NCBI GenBank assembly: GCA_910577085.1
Contig: CAJTLE010000010.1
Coordinates: forward strand, 1 to 40,758
DNA length: 40,758 nucleotides
Reading direction: 5' to 3'
Origin: an uncultured Allobaculum sp.
Lineage (GTDB): Bacteria > Bacillota_I > Bacilli_A > Erysipelotrichales > Erysipelotrichaceae
Below, in pieces: positions 15,353 through 23,531 of this stretch (positions are counted from its first letter, which is position 1; every line of letters begins with the position of its first letter). The notes under the pieces were generated by a model that was not told the DNA's origin, ran no database searches, and worked only from the letters and a program-made list of their open reading frames with translations. The translations under genes were made by a program, and so were the position numbers.

Positions 15353-17325
15353 CGAATCGTCGTGCCTGGAACAACCGAATCATCAAGGAAGACAACTCTT
15401 GGTCCTTCCTTGCCGGTTGTGCAAAGCAGCATGCCCTGGCTTTCGACACCACGAAGCTGGGCGGGTTTGAGGTTGGAAACAACCATAACCATCTTGCCGA
15501 TCAGATCTTCTGGTTTATACGCCTTGGCAATACCGGAAACGATCTGACGCGGAGCGGCTTCTCCAAGATCAACGGTTTCGATCAGCAGTTTGTCAGCATC
15601 TGGATGCACTTTGGCATCGATAATTTTGCCGGCCTGTAAAGTGACTTTGGCAAAGTCATCGATTTCGATTGGAGCAGCTGGTTCTTTTTTCTTTTTCTTT
15701 TCGGCTTTTTTCTTGGCCTTGGCAGCTTTCTGATCCGCTTTTTCTTCATTCACCTTGGCATCTTTGGCGAATTCTTTTGGATCAATGCGTTTGAACAATG
15801 GTTCTACACTCTTGGCTACATGACCACCCTGTTCGAGCAGACCGAATGTACGGGCAGAATCGAGCGAGCGTTCATTGGTATTGAGGGCATCGAGCATTTT
15901 CTTAGAAGTTTCTGGCATGAAGCTTTCCAGCAGAACACCCGCAATGCGCAGGCTTTCGAGCAGATTGTACAGAACGGTTTTCAGACGATCGGCTTTTTCT
16001 GGATCTTTGGCCAGTTTCCAAGGTTCAGTTTCATCAATATATTTATTGGAACGACGAAGCAGGGTGAAGATTTCATCCAGGGCAGCTCCAACCTGGAAAG
16101 CTTCCATTTTGGCTTCCATATTGGTCACTGTTGCGGCTGCAACGTCTTTGAGTTCCTGATCCACTGGTTCTTCAACGCCTGGATTTTCAATGACACCATC
16201 GAAGTATTTATTCGACATGGCAATGGTACGGGAAAGCAGGTTTCCTAAGACATTGGCCAGATCGGAGTTGATGCGTTCAATAATCAGATCCCAGGTAATG
16301 GTTCCGTCCTGCGCAAATGGCATTTCGTGCAGGCAATAGTAGCGGACGGCATCGACACCGAATTCATCTACAAGCTCTTCAGCATAAATGACGTTACCTT
16401 TGGATTTGGACATCTTGCCATCACCAATGAGCATCCAAGGATGACCAAAGACTTTCTTTGGCAGCGGCAGACCTAAAGCCATTAAGAAGATTGGCCAGTA
16501 AATGGTATGGAAACGCAGAATGTCCTTACCAATAATATGAGTAGCCGGCCAGTATTTCTTGAAGGCTTCTGGCTGTTTGTCTAATGGCAGATCAGGATCG
16601 TAACCCAGAGAAGTAATATAGTTTGTCAGGGCATCGAGCCATACATAGACAACGTGATGATCATCAAAATCAACTGGAATTCCCCAGCTGAAGGATGTAC
16701 GGGAAACGCACAGATCCTGCAGACCTGGTTTGAGGAAGTTGTTGATCATTTCATTTTTGCGGCTTTCCGGCTGAATGAAATCAGGATGGGTTTCAATGTA
16801 CTCCATCAGACGGTCGGCATATTTCTGCATATTGAAGAAGTAGGCTTCTTCTTTGGCTTTATGAACGGGTCTTCCGCAGTCGGGGCAGTTGCCGTCAACC
16901 AGCTGGGATTCAGTCCAGAAGGATTCACAGGGAGTGCAATACCAGCCTTCATATTCACCTTTGTAAATATCGCCCTGCTCATACAGTTTCTTGAAGATTT
17001 TCTGTACGGTTTTGACATGGGGTTCATCCGTTGTACGGATGAAATAGTCGTAGCTGGTGTTCATCAGATTCCAGTTGGAGCGGATCTGATCCGAAATTTT
17101 GTCGACAAATTCCTGTGGGCTTACACCAGCAGCAGCGGCTTTTTCTTCGATTTTCTGACCGTGTTCATCCGTTCCGGTCTGGAAGAACACATCATAGCCC
17201 TGAGCACGTTTAAAACGGGCAATGGCATCACTGAGAATAATTTCGTAGGTGTTGCCGATATGAGGACGACCAGATGTATAGGCAATCGCCGTGGTTAAAA
17301 AATAAGGTTCTTTCTTTGGATCCAT
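15349..17325 (-). CDS. metG: Methionyl-tRNA synthetase
   Basis: Charges tRNA-Met (initiator and elongator). The 658-residue product starts MDPKKEPYFLTTAIAYTSGRPHIGNTYE, containing the class I HIGH-type element HIGN. It has the zinc-type insert CTPCESFW...CPDC, the KMSKS loop (GKMSKSKGN), a helical anticodon domain, a very Lys-rich linker (about 535-560, AKAKKKAEKKKKK) and the C-terminal EMAPII-like tRNA-binding domain (VTLQAGKIIDAKVHPDADKLLIE ... QLRGVESQGML). This is the long, dimeric bacterial form. Start at 17325 is set by GAGGTGG 6 nt upstream; the open frame to 17364 adds 13 unrelated residues. Followed by the overlapping membrane-protein gene. Confidence 0.97.
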   Translation of the reverse strand: MDPKKEPYFLTTAIAYTSGRPHIGNTYEIILSDAIARFKRAQGYDVFFQTGTDEHGQKIEEKAAAAGVSPQEFVDKISDQIRSNWNLMNTSYDYFIRTTDEPHVKTVQKIFKKLYEQGDIYKGEYEGWYCTPCESFWTESQLVDGNCPDCGRPVHKAKEEAYFFNMQKYADRLMEYIETHPDFIQPESRKNEMINNFLKPGLQDLCVSRTSFSWGIPVDFDDHHVVYVWLDALTNYITSLGYDPDLPLDKQPEAFKKYWPATHIIGKDILRFHTIYWPIFLMALGLPLPKKVFGHPWMLIGDGKMSKSKGNVIYAEELVDEFGVDAVRYYCLHEMPFAQDGTITWDLIIERINSDLANVLGNLLSRTIAMSNKYFDGVIENPGVEEPVDQELKDVAAATVTNMEAKMEAFQVGAALDEIFTLLRRSNKYIDETEPWKLAKDPEKADRLKTVLYNLLESLRIAGVLLESFMPETSKKMLDALNTNERSLDSARTFGLLEQGGHVAKSVEPLFKRIDPKEFAKDAKVNEEKADQKAAKAKKKAEKKKKKEPAAPIEIDDFAKVTLQAGKIIDAKVHPDADKLLIETVDLGEAAPRQIVSGIAKAYKPEDLIGKMVMVVSNLKPAQLRGVESQGMLLCTTGKEGPRVVFLDDSVVPGTTIR

Positions 17326-17819
17326 GCGGACCACCTCTCTTTTCTTTTCTATCGTCAAGCTCACTCTTCCACTTCCCTTTCGTATTTTCCCTGACCTTTC
17401 AGTCAGGTCAAAAAGCCTGACTCAATCCTGCCAGAATCCAAAAGGATCCAGCACAACGCAGACAAAGCGTATCTCAAACCAAGTCTATAACGGACAAAGT
17501 CTATAACGGACAAAGTCTATAACGGACAAAGTCCAGGCAGTAAGCGAAGCATGAGCTTGTTGGGAACATTTTTATTCTTTCACAAAGGACTCCAGATTCC
17601 GATTGAGCTTCCCTTGTCGCTTTCCATTTTCTATCGCTTTTTTATATCTATTACACCATTTCTATCCACGTTATCTAAGAAAAGGCATAAAAAGGCGACA
17701 GACAAGCGCAAAAAAGAACCCGCCGATATGCGAGAACTGGATCTGTTGTGAGTCTGAACAAAATTCTATCATAATTTTCTGCGGAAGATGGCACTCCAAA
17801 TGTACCTTGACAAATCCGC
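17326..17819. other. Intergenic region upstream of metG
   Basis: About 490 bp without a gene. It holds the 16-bp tandem repeats described separately; the rest is AT-rich. I looked for a T-box (conserved AGGGTGGNACCGCG) and did not find one. Short plus-strand ORFs at 17551-17887 lack ribosome sites and are rejected. Confidence 0.5.
17481..17534. repeat. Tandem 16-bp repeat, three copies plus partial
   Basis: The unit AAGTCTATAACGGACA is repeated identically at 17481-17496, 17497-17512 and 17513-17528, then AAGTCC. On the minus strand (towards metG) each unit contains TTGTCC and TATAGA, so consecutive units place a -35-like and a -10-like element 18 nt apart. It may be a multiplied promoter, a binding-site array, or a slippage repeat. 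Confidence 0.9.
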
Positions 17820-17848
17820 AAAAAAAGCCGTCAGTTTTGGACGGCTTT
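17820..17848 (-). terminator. Terminator of the RDD-PHP gene
   Basis: AAAGCCGTC pairs perfectly with GACGGCTTT, followed by a U run on the minus strand, 14 bp past the stop. Confidence 0.9.
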
Positions 17849-17861
17849 AAGGGTTTGGAAT

Positions 17862-19622
17862 TCAGGATTGACGGACAGCACGGGTAAAAATCGAGACAAA
17901 CTGCTCACCTTTCGGGGTGGCGGTGGTCACACCCAGCTGCCGGTCGGGCTTGCAGGTGCCATGATAATCCGATCCGGCGGTGATGAAGAGTTTTTCATCA
18001 TTGACCAGAGCTAACAGGAAGGCTTTGGTCTGATCCGAGTTATTGGGCGCGAAGACTTCAAATCCATCAATTCCGCCTTCTAACAGAGCGGTAATGACAT
18101 CATTGGAAATCTCATCAAGGCGCCAGCCGGACAGAATGGCCATGCCGCCAGCTTTATGGATCGCATCAATGACTTTGATTGCGCCTGGATATTCCGTGCG
18201 CACTTCACACTTGCCGCCTGGACCAAAGTAGTCTTTGCGGAAGTGTTCGCGGGCTTCTTTTTCATCCGGATACTTCTGTAAGTATTCGGCAATCGCCGGC
18301 AGGTCTCTGGCCTGATCGGTTTCAAAGACCAGATCGGTCAGTTCACGCGGCTTGAGAATCTTGAAGCGTGAATTGGCCAGCAGAGAATCCGTATCAATTT
18401 TCAGGCCAGCTGCTTTTTCAAGAGCTGTGATCCGGGCCTGAGAAACATCTTTTTCGCGTTTAAGCGACAGACGTTCGACGCCATCAAAGAATGGATCATT
18501 CCAGTTGATGTAATAGCCAAGAATCCGCACACGCTCTCCATACAGCTGGCAGTCGATTTCAACGCCAGGAATGTATTTGATGTGATACAGCTTGGCAAAA
18601 TGCAGTGCCAGGGCGTTTGCTCGGGCATTGTTATGGTCGGTGATGGAAATGACTTCCATATGATTGGCCTGCGCCTGCTGGAAGATTTCCTCGACTTCCG
18701 CATCTGAGTCATCCGAGAAGTTGGAACGGATGTGCAGGTCGATCTTGGAGATTTCCGGTTTGGGCTGCACCTGCTCTACCACCTGAACGACTGGTTGTTC
18801 GACAACCTCAGGCACATTGCGGCGCTGCTTTTTCTCTTTTTTGTCTTTGACCTTTTCCTTGCGGGCCTTTTTCGGTTTGACCTCTTCTTCTTTCTGAACT
18901 CGGGAAGCAGAAGGGGCCGGGGCTGGAGCCGGTGCAGGTGATTTGCGGGCAGCTGAAGAAAGCACCTGGGCAGCGGCCGGATCAACCGGAGCGGGTAGGA
19001 CTTCCTGCTGAACATCCTGTTCCATTTCCGTTGGATCTTTGACGACCTTCATTTCGTAGCGGGGTGTGTAGACATCGACCAGATTGAAGACCCAGTCAAA
19101 AATGGTCTGCTGGTGTGGTGAGAGCAGAACAACCAGGGCCTGTGCTCCCCACCAGGCAAAAATGCCAAAGAAGGAGAAGAAATAGCCAAACAGCATCAGC
19201 GGAATGCCAAAACCAAACAGCTGACGCAAAACCAGGCGAATAGCCGAAGCCGGCTGTTTATCAGCGCGGACCAGACGCATCCCCATATACTGGCAGCCCC
19301 ATGACCGGCCGCCATGGGCTGCTGTATAGAGCGGAAGCATGATACAGCTGGTCAAAAAGAGCAGACCATACATCAGATAAAACAGCAGGTCGAAAAAGGC
19401 GGGCGGAATGACGCCGGTTAAAATCAGGATGAACTCCACACCCCACAAATACACCGGGGTCAGACAAATATTCAGATCAATCAGAAACGCGAACAGATGG
19501 TTGGTGTAATCCGTAAAATCCCGGTCCAGATAGGCAGCTTTTTTATACCCTTCTTTCTGGTAGAGTTCTTCTTCCTTTACCCGGCGTGCCCGTTCGAGTT
19601 CTTTTTTCGAGTTTTGTGCCAT
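17862..19622 (-). CDS. RDD membrane module fused to a PHP-type phosphoesterase domain
   Basis: 586 residues in three parts. Residues about 30-185 are an RDD-like membrane module (AFLIDL in the first helix, SWGCQYMGMRLVRADKQPASAIRLVLRQL, about four helices). About 195-290 is a low-complexity linker: an Ala/Pro stretch, then Lys/Glu/Arg-rich. About 291-586 is a PHP domain like YciV/TrpH nucleases and phosphatases: KIDLHIRSNFSDDS, SITDHNN (328-331), IPGVEID (Glu355) and GSDYHG (Asp552, His554). The usual HxH of motif I is HxR here (His297, Arg299), and the late AHP motif reads LSG, so the metal site looks partly eroded. AAGGAGG 6 nt before the ATG at 19622 fixes the start. The linker suggests the PHP domain hangs on the cytosolic face. 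Substrate unknown. Confidence 0.85.
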   Translation of the reverse strand: MAQNSKKELERARRVKEEELYQKEGYKKAAYLDRDFTDYTNHLFAFLIDLNICLTPVYLWGVEFILILTGVIPPAFFDLLFYLMYGLLFLTSCIMLPLYTAAHGGRSWGCQYMGMRLVRADKQPASAIRLVLRQLFGFGIPLMLFGYFFSFFGIFAWWGAQALVVLLSPHQQTIFDWVFNLVDVYTPRYEMKVVKDPTEMEQDVQQEVLPAPVDPAAAQVLSSAARKSPAPAPAPAPSASRVQKEEEVKPKKARKEKVKDKKEKKQRRNVPEVVEQPVVQVVEQVQPKPEISKIDLHIRSNFSDDSDAEVEEIFQQAQANHMEVISITDHNNARANALALHFAKLYHIKYIPGVEIDCQLYGERVRILGYYINWNDPFFDGVERLSLKREKDVSQARITALEKAAGLKIDTDSLLANSRFKILKPRELTDLVFETDQARDLPAIAEYLQKYPDEKEAREHFRKDYFGPGGKCEVRTEYPGAIKVIDAIHKAGGMAILSGWRLDEISNDVITALLEGGIDGFEVFAPNNSDQTKAFLLALVNDEKLFITAGSDYHGTCKPDRQLGVTTATPKGEQFVSIFTRAVRQS

Positions 19623-19717
19623 AGCACACCTCCTTGTCTTCAGATCCGCATCGTTTCTCATTCAAATCATCGATCATCAAAGTCATGATTCAAAATGAAA
19701 AACGTTTTGCGATCTCG

Positions 19718-19747
19718 AAAAAGCCCGTCTGGAACTCAGGCGGACTT
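19718..19747 (-). terminator. Terminator overlapping the surface-protein stop
   Basis: AAGTCCGCCTG pairs imperfectly with CAGACGGGCTT on the minus strand and is followed by U5; the stem includes the stop codon at 19736-19738. Confidence 0.7.
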
Positions 19748-21913
19748 GTCGGCTTTGGATTTACGGGCCTTGCTTGCACAATAGATCATGATTTCACCAG
19801 AAATACCGGCGATCGCCAGATAACTGAGCACTTCACTTTCAACGCCCGTTGCCGGGGTTCTGGAAGTGGAAGTACCTGAAGCGGGCAGACCCAGGCGGAT
19901 CCGGTTAGCCTGCTGATACAGCAGCTGCCAACGGGTCGATCCCATGTTGTTGAGGTAGTTATTGACCGTTGTGCGGGAGACATTGGAAAGGGCGTTCCAT
20001 GCCTTTGCCCCGCCAAGCAGTGTCTTATAGTTGCTTGCGTTGGCCTCTTTGATGACCTGGCCGCCATACAGACAATATTGATTGATAAAGTCATTGGCTG
20101 CCGTGTCCTTGCTGGATGTCGATTCATCAGCCGAAATAAGTGGCAGTGTACCATCGGTGGATAACGCTTCGGCAACCTGCTTCGATGCGGCTGCCTCCGG
20201 AATCAGCTTGGCCAGAACCTGTGCACTTTCTTCATCAGCGGATGGTTCTTCACCGGCTGTTTCTTCAACCGGATTGACATCCTGCAGCGGACCCTGGTTT
20301 TCGGCGTCAGCCGCATCCATGGTATCCGGATTCTTATCGATGTTGGAAGCATCATTGGATGCTGCATCGTCTTTGCTTTCAGAATCGGCATCAGTGGCTG
20401 CATCCGTGGTGCCCTCTGCATTTATATCAGTCTGTTCATTTTCCAGAAAATCGATATGCATCGAGCCAGTGTTCTGTAATTTCAATACACCATTTTCGTC
20501 GACTTCACAGCTCTGATCACTGAAAAAGAGAATATCAGCATCATGATCCGAAATATTCTGGATCTGGAAGAGGACTGGCTTGCAGTTTTCGGATACTTTA
20601 ATCAGTCCCACTGACTTGGCAGATAAGCCGTCTTTTTCAAAGGTATAGGTCACCGGGTGTGCTTCAAAGATGGTAAAGCCTGCTTTGGATGCTAAAGCCT
20701 GAATGAGTTTTTCCGTATTGGCATCAAAGGCATCCAGATCATCCACAAAGCTCAGTCCAGCCGGGCGTTTTTCTTCGAGGAATTTTACATCCGGATCAAT
20801 CTCACCCTGTGGGCGGACAACAATGGTTGGCTGGCCAGGAACAATCGGTTCCACGTCCAGAATCGAACTTATGCTCTCTTCGGGTTTGTTTTCTTCAGAC
20901 GGATCACTCTTATCCTGCGAGTCTTCTGGATTGTGATCGGATGCGGTGTCAGAAGAATTGGTCTGGTTTTCATCGTCTTTGGACTCTGAGGTTTTTTCAG
21001 AATCCTTGCTTTCCTTCTCGCTGACCGGGCGGGTGCCAATCAGATCCACAATATTTTCACTGACGGGATGGGTGGTCGTCAGTTCGGAATCTGTTTCATC
21101 CACAGGTTCAATCCCGGCCAGGTCTGAATCGTTTTCGGCCACCGGTCTAGTCTGCAGAGCGTAGACGGCCTGCAGGACAGTCTGTTCCTGTTCGGTTGGT
21201 TTTAAAGTCTGAATATAGATCAGATCAGCCGGTTCACTTTCGGAATCTGCCGGATCGGTCTGGTCTGAAGCCGGAGCTTCAGAATCAGGCTGCGGATTTT
21301 CATTGTCCTGGGCAGGAGGTTGTGAAGTGGAATTGTCGTTTGGCTGTGGGGTTGAAGCATTCTGTTCAGAAGCTGCTGTACTTGGTTCGACACTTGTATC
21401 ATCAGTTTGTGAGTCAGCGGGGGTCTGCTCATTTTTCTGATCGGCAGGTGCCTGAACAGGCGTCTGGTCTGCAGGAGCCTGATTTGTCGGCTGTTCATTT
21501 TCCGGTACATTTTGAATCACAGGGACATCCGGTTCGATGGTCTGACTGGGATTCGGATTTAACAGCGCATTTGCCTGTTGGCAGAGTGCTTCATAATCGA
21601 TCTGTTGGGCCTGGTACTGGGCCAGGATCTGCTGCTGCAAAGCAGGATCAAGGGTATCGAAAATTTCTTTTCCCTGAGCGATCAGGCCAGCATTGTCGAG
21701 TGTAGCCTGGCTAAACCAGGTAAACTGGCGGACGATATAGCCGCCCTGCGCACTTTCGACAATCGACCCGGCAAACAGATTGATAAACTGGTCGGCATTC
21801 AGATTTTCAGGAATCTGTTCCGGTGCAAGAGGACTGATGGCCAGCACTGGCGTCATCGGCACACAAAGTGTGGCTGCCAGGGCAGCCAGTGAAAACAGAT
21901 GTTTTTTTCTCAT
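19736..21913 (-). CDS. Large secreted cell-surface protein with sortase-like tail
   Basis: 725 residues. Clear signal peptide (MRKKHLFSLAALAATLCVPMTPVLA). An N-terminal helical domain (about 35-118) is followed by a disordered Gln/Pro/Asp/Ser/Thr-rich stalk (about 120-245), four 13-residue repeats (256-307), acidic Ser/Asp stretches, a folded middle part (about 375-480, VTYTFEKDGLSAKSVG), another acidic linker, and a C-terminal helical domain (about 620-690). The end is a wall-anchor-like tail: LPASG and, nearer the helix, TPATG, then a hydrophobic segment and KARKSKADK. Neither matches LPxTG exactly, so the sortase motif is tentative. AAGGAGG precedes the ATG. Probably an adhesin or surface scaffold; no known family recognised. 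Confidence 0.82.
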   Translation of the reverse strand: MRKKHLFSLAALAATLCVPMTPVLAISPLAPEQIPENLNADQFINLFAGSIVESAQGGYIVRQFTWFSQATLDNAGLIAQGKEIFDTLDPALQQQILAQYQAQQIDYEALCQQANALLNPNPSQTIEPDVPVIQNVPENEQPTNQAPADQTPVQAPADQKNEQTPADSQTDDTSVEPSTAASEQNASTPQPNDNSTSQPPAQDNENPQPDSEAPASDQTDPADSESEPADLIYIQTLKPTEQEQTVLQAVYALQTRPVAENDSDLAGIEPVDETDSELTTTHPVSENIVDLIGTRPVSEKESKDSEKTSESKDDENQTNSSDTASDHNPEDSQDKSDPSEENKPEESISSILDVEPIVPGQPTIVVRPQGEIDPDVKFLEEKRPAGLSFVDDLDAFDANTEKLIQALASKAGFTIFEAHPVTYTFEKDGLSAKSVGLIKVSENCKPVLFQIQNISDHDADILFFSDQSCEVDENGVLKLQNTGSMHIDFLENEQTDINAEGTTDAATDADSESKDDAASNDASNIDKNPDTMDAADAENQGPLQDVNPVEETAGEEPSADEESAQVLAKLIPEAAASKQVAEALSTDGTLPLISADESTSSKDTAANDFINQYCLYGGQVIKEANASNYKTLLGGAKAWNALSNVSRTTVNNYLNNMGSTRWQLLYQQANRIRLGLPASGTSTSRTPATGVESEVLSYLAIAGISGEIMIYCASKARKSKADKSA
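20993..21148 (-). repeat. Four tandem 13-residue repeats in the surface protein
   Basis: Residues 256-307 read RPVAENDSDLAGI, EPVDETDSELTTT, HPVSENIVDLIGT, RPVSEKESKDSEK: a 39-bp period with PV at positions 2-3 in each unit. Confidence 0.8.
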
Positions 21914-21986
21914 AAGCCCCTCCTTTTTGCATATGGTCTTTAAGGTCTGTTCCTTTTTTCGTTAGATTCGCAAACCTTATCATTTC

Positions 21987-21992
21987 ATTATA
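21987..21992 (-). promoter_or_regulatory. Consensus -10 upstream of the surface-protein gene
   Basis: TATAAT on the minus strand, about 75 nt before the ATG; no good -35 in front of it. Confidence 0.4.
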
Positions 21993-22075
21993 GAGATATC
22001 TTGGGTTGGGGATCCAGATTTTCTTTCAGAAATCTTTCCCGCCCAAATCATCAGATCTTTTTTTGGATGTAAGCG

Positions 22076-23245
22076 TTACTCGCCATTTTCACAGGCAAAG
22101 GTCTTTTCCACCCATTGGCGTGTTTTCTGATCCGTTGCTTCAAGATCTTCATAGCTTGGATCTTCAATATAGTCAATGGCTTCTAAAGCCTGACAGATTG
22201 CGTCTTCAATCTGAAGATAGCTGATTTTGCCATTCAAAAAAAGTTCCACTGCCTTTTCATCGGCCGCATTGAAAATGCATCCCGCATTTCCTTTGCGTTT
22301 TCCCGCTTCAACAGCCGTCTTTAACATCGGAAAACGGTCAAAATCCATTTCTTTGAAATCGAGCGTCAGTGTCTTGGTCAGATCGAGCGGCTTGTCTTCA
22401 TGAAGAACGGGTCTGTGAGGTGCAAAGAGGGCATACTGAATGGGCAGACGCATATCCGCACTGCCAAGCTGGGCAATGATGGCATGATCTTTATATTCTA
22501 CCATCGAGTGCACAATGGACTGTGGGTGCAGGACGGTATCAATTTTTTCATACGGCAGATCAAAAAGATAGTGAGCTTCAATGACCTCAAAACCTTTGTT
22601 AACCATTGTCGAAGAATCCACCGTAATTCTCGCGCCCATATTCCAGGAGGGATGCTTTAATGCCCGCTCTGGGGTAATATCAGCCAGCTCCTCCCGACCA
22701 AGATCCCGCAGACTGCCGCCAGAAGCTGTAATGATCAGGCGGCTGACATCTTTGGGATCATTGCCCTGCAGACACTGGAAAATGGCGGAATGTTCCGAAT
22801 CAATCGGGGTTAAATGGGTAGAAGATTTAGCCAGGGCTTTGTTGACCAGTTCCCCGCCGCACACTAAAGATTCCTTATTGGCCAAAGCCAGATCTTTGTT
22901 TCGCTCAATGGCAGCCAGCGTTGGTTTCAGTCCACGAAAGCCAACGACCGCATTGACCATCAGATCATAATCGCACTCTTTAGCCAGTCTTGCCATCTGA
23001 TCGCTTCCGCCATACCAGTGGATGCCATCGATATCTTCATCGTGATCTAAAGTCGAAAGTCCAACGGCCTGAATGGTCGGATGGGCTTTGACAATCTCTT
23101 CGAGTCCCTGGCGGTTATGGCCGGCACTGATTCCGGTCACGACAAAATCATCAGGATGCTGGCTCAATACATCTAACGTCTGCCGGCCAATCGATCCTGT
23201 TGCTCCCAATAGCAAAATTTTTCGCGGCTTTCTTCTTTCTGTCAT
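22076..23245 (-). CDS. dxr: 1-deoxy-D-xylulose 5-phosphate reductoisomerase
   Basis: Second step of the MEP isoprenoid pathway: DXP to 2-C-methyl-D-erythritol 4-phosphate with NADPH and a divalent metal. 389 residues. The NADPH-binding Rossmann motif is LLLGATGSIGRQTLDVL; NKESLV and PIDSEHSAIFQCLQG carry the metal ligands, followed by TASGGSLRD, the flexible loop around HPSWNMGARITVDSSTMVNKG, and FNAADEKAVELFL in the C-terminal domain. GGAGG lies 6 nt before the ATG. The presence of the pathway is useful for placing the organism. It appears to be a single gene here, not next to uppS/cdsA/rseP as in many Firmicutes. Confidence 0.97.
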   Translation of the reverse strand: MTERRKPRKILLLGATGSIGRQTLDVLSQHPDDFVVTGISAGHNRQGLEEIVKAHPTIQAVGLSTLDHDEDIDGIHWYGGSDQMARLAKECDYDLMVNAVVGFRGLKPTLAAIERNKDLALANKESLVCGGELVNKALAKSSTHLTPIDSEHSAIFQCLQGNDPKDVSRLIITASGGSLRDLGREELADITPERALKHPSWNMGARITVDSSTMVNKGFEVIEAHYLFDLPYEKIDTVLHPQSIVHSMVEYKDHAIIAQLGSADMRLPIQYALFAPHRPVLHEDKPLDLTKTLTLDFKEMDFDRFPMLKTAVEAGKRKGNAGCIFNAADEKAVELFLNGKISYLQIEDAICQALEAIDYIEDPSYEDLEATDQKTRQWVEKTFACENGE

Positions 23246-23261
23246 AGTTACCTCCTCTATA

Positions 23262-23287
23262 TTTCATATCCTTTATCTTTCATATCC
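23262..23287. repeat. Direct repeat TTTCATATCC upstream of dxr
   Basis: Two identical decamers 16 bp apart, 16 bp upstream of the dxr start and covering the probable promoter region. Confidence 0.6.
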
Positions 23288-23404
23288 TTCGATATTTCGA
23301 TTGAATCTTTCGATTTTGATCCATTCATTTCTCTAAAATTCGTATGCTTGTCGATGCCATTTTATCAACTTGCCGCCTTATCCTTTACAAAATCGTTTCC
23401 AAAA

Positions 23405-23451
23405 GTAAAAAAGAGATCCACTTCATGATGGAACATGAAATGAATCTCTTT
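23405..23451 (-). terminator. Terminator of glgP
   Basis: Long imperfect stem with AAAGAGAT and ATCTCTTT at its base and TTTCATG/CATGAA within, followed by a U-rich run on the minus strand, 80 bp past the glgP stop. Confidence 0.85.
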
Positions 23452-23531
23452 GGTTATTTACGAAAGATAAAGCAGTTGATCGAGTCAGACTTCAATTTTT
23501 CGTTGTGTCTTACAAATGCAGCAGGACGTCG

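Noticed and set aside
17326..17819. T-box leader of metG
   Set aside because: The conserved T-box sequence and a specifier-loop/terminator pair are absent.
22069..22082. cre-like TGTAAGCGTTACTC
   Set aside because: Only 11 of 14 matches and it overlaps the dxr stop codon, not a promoter.
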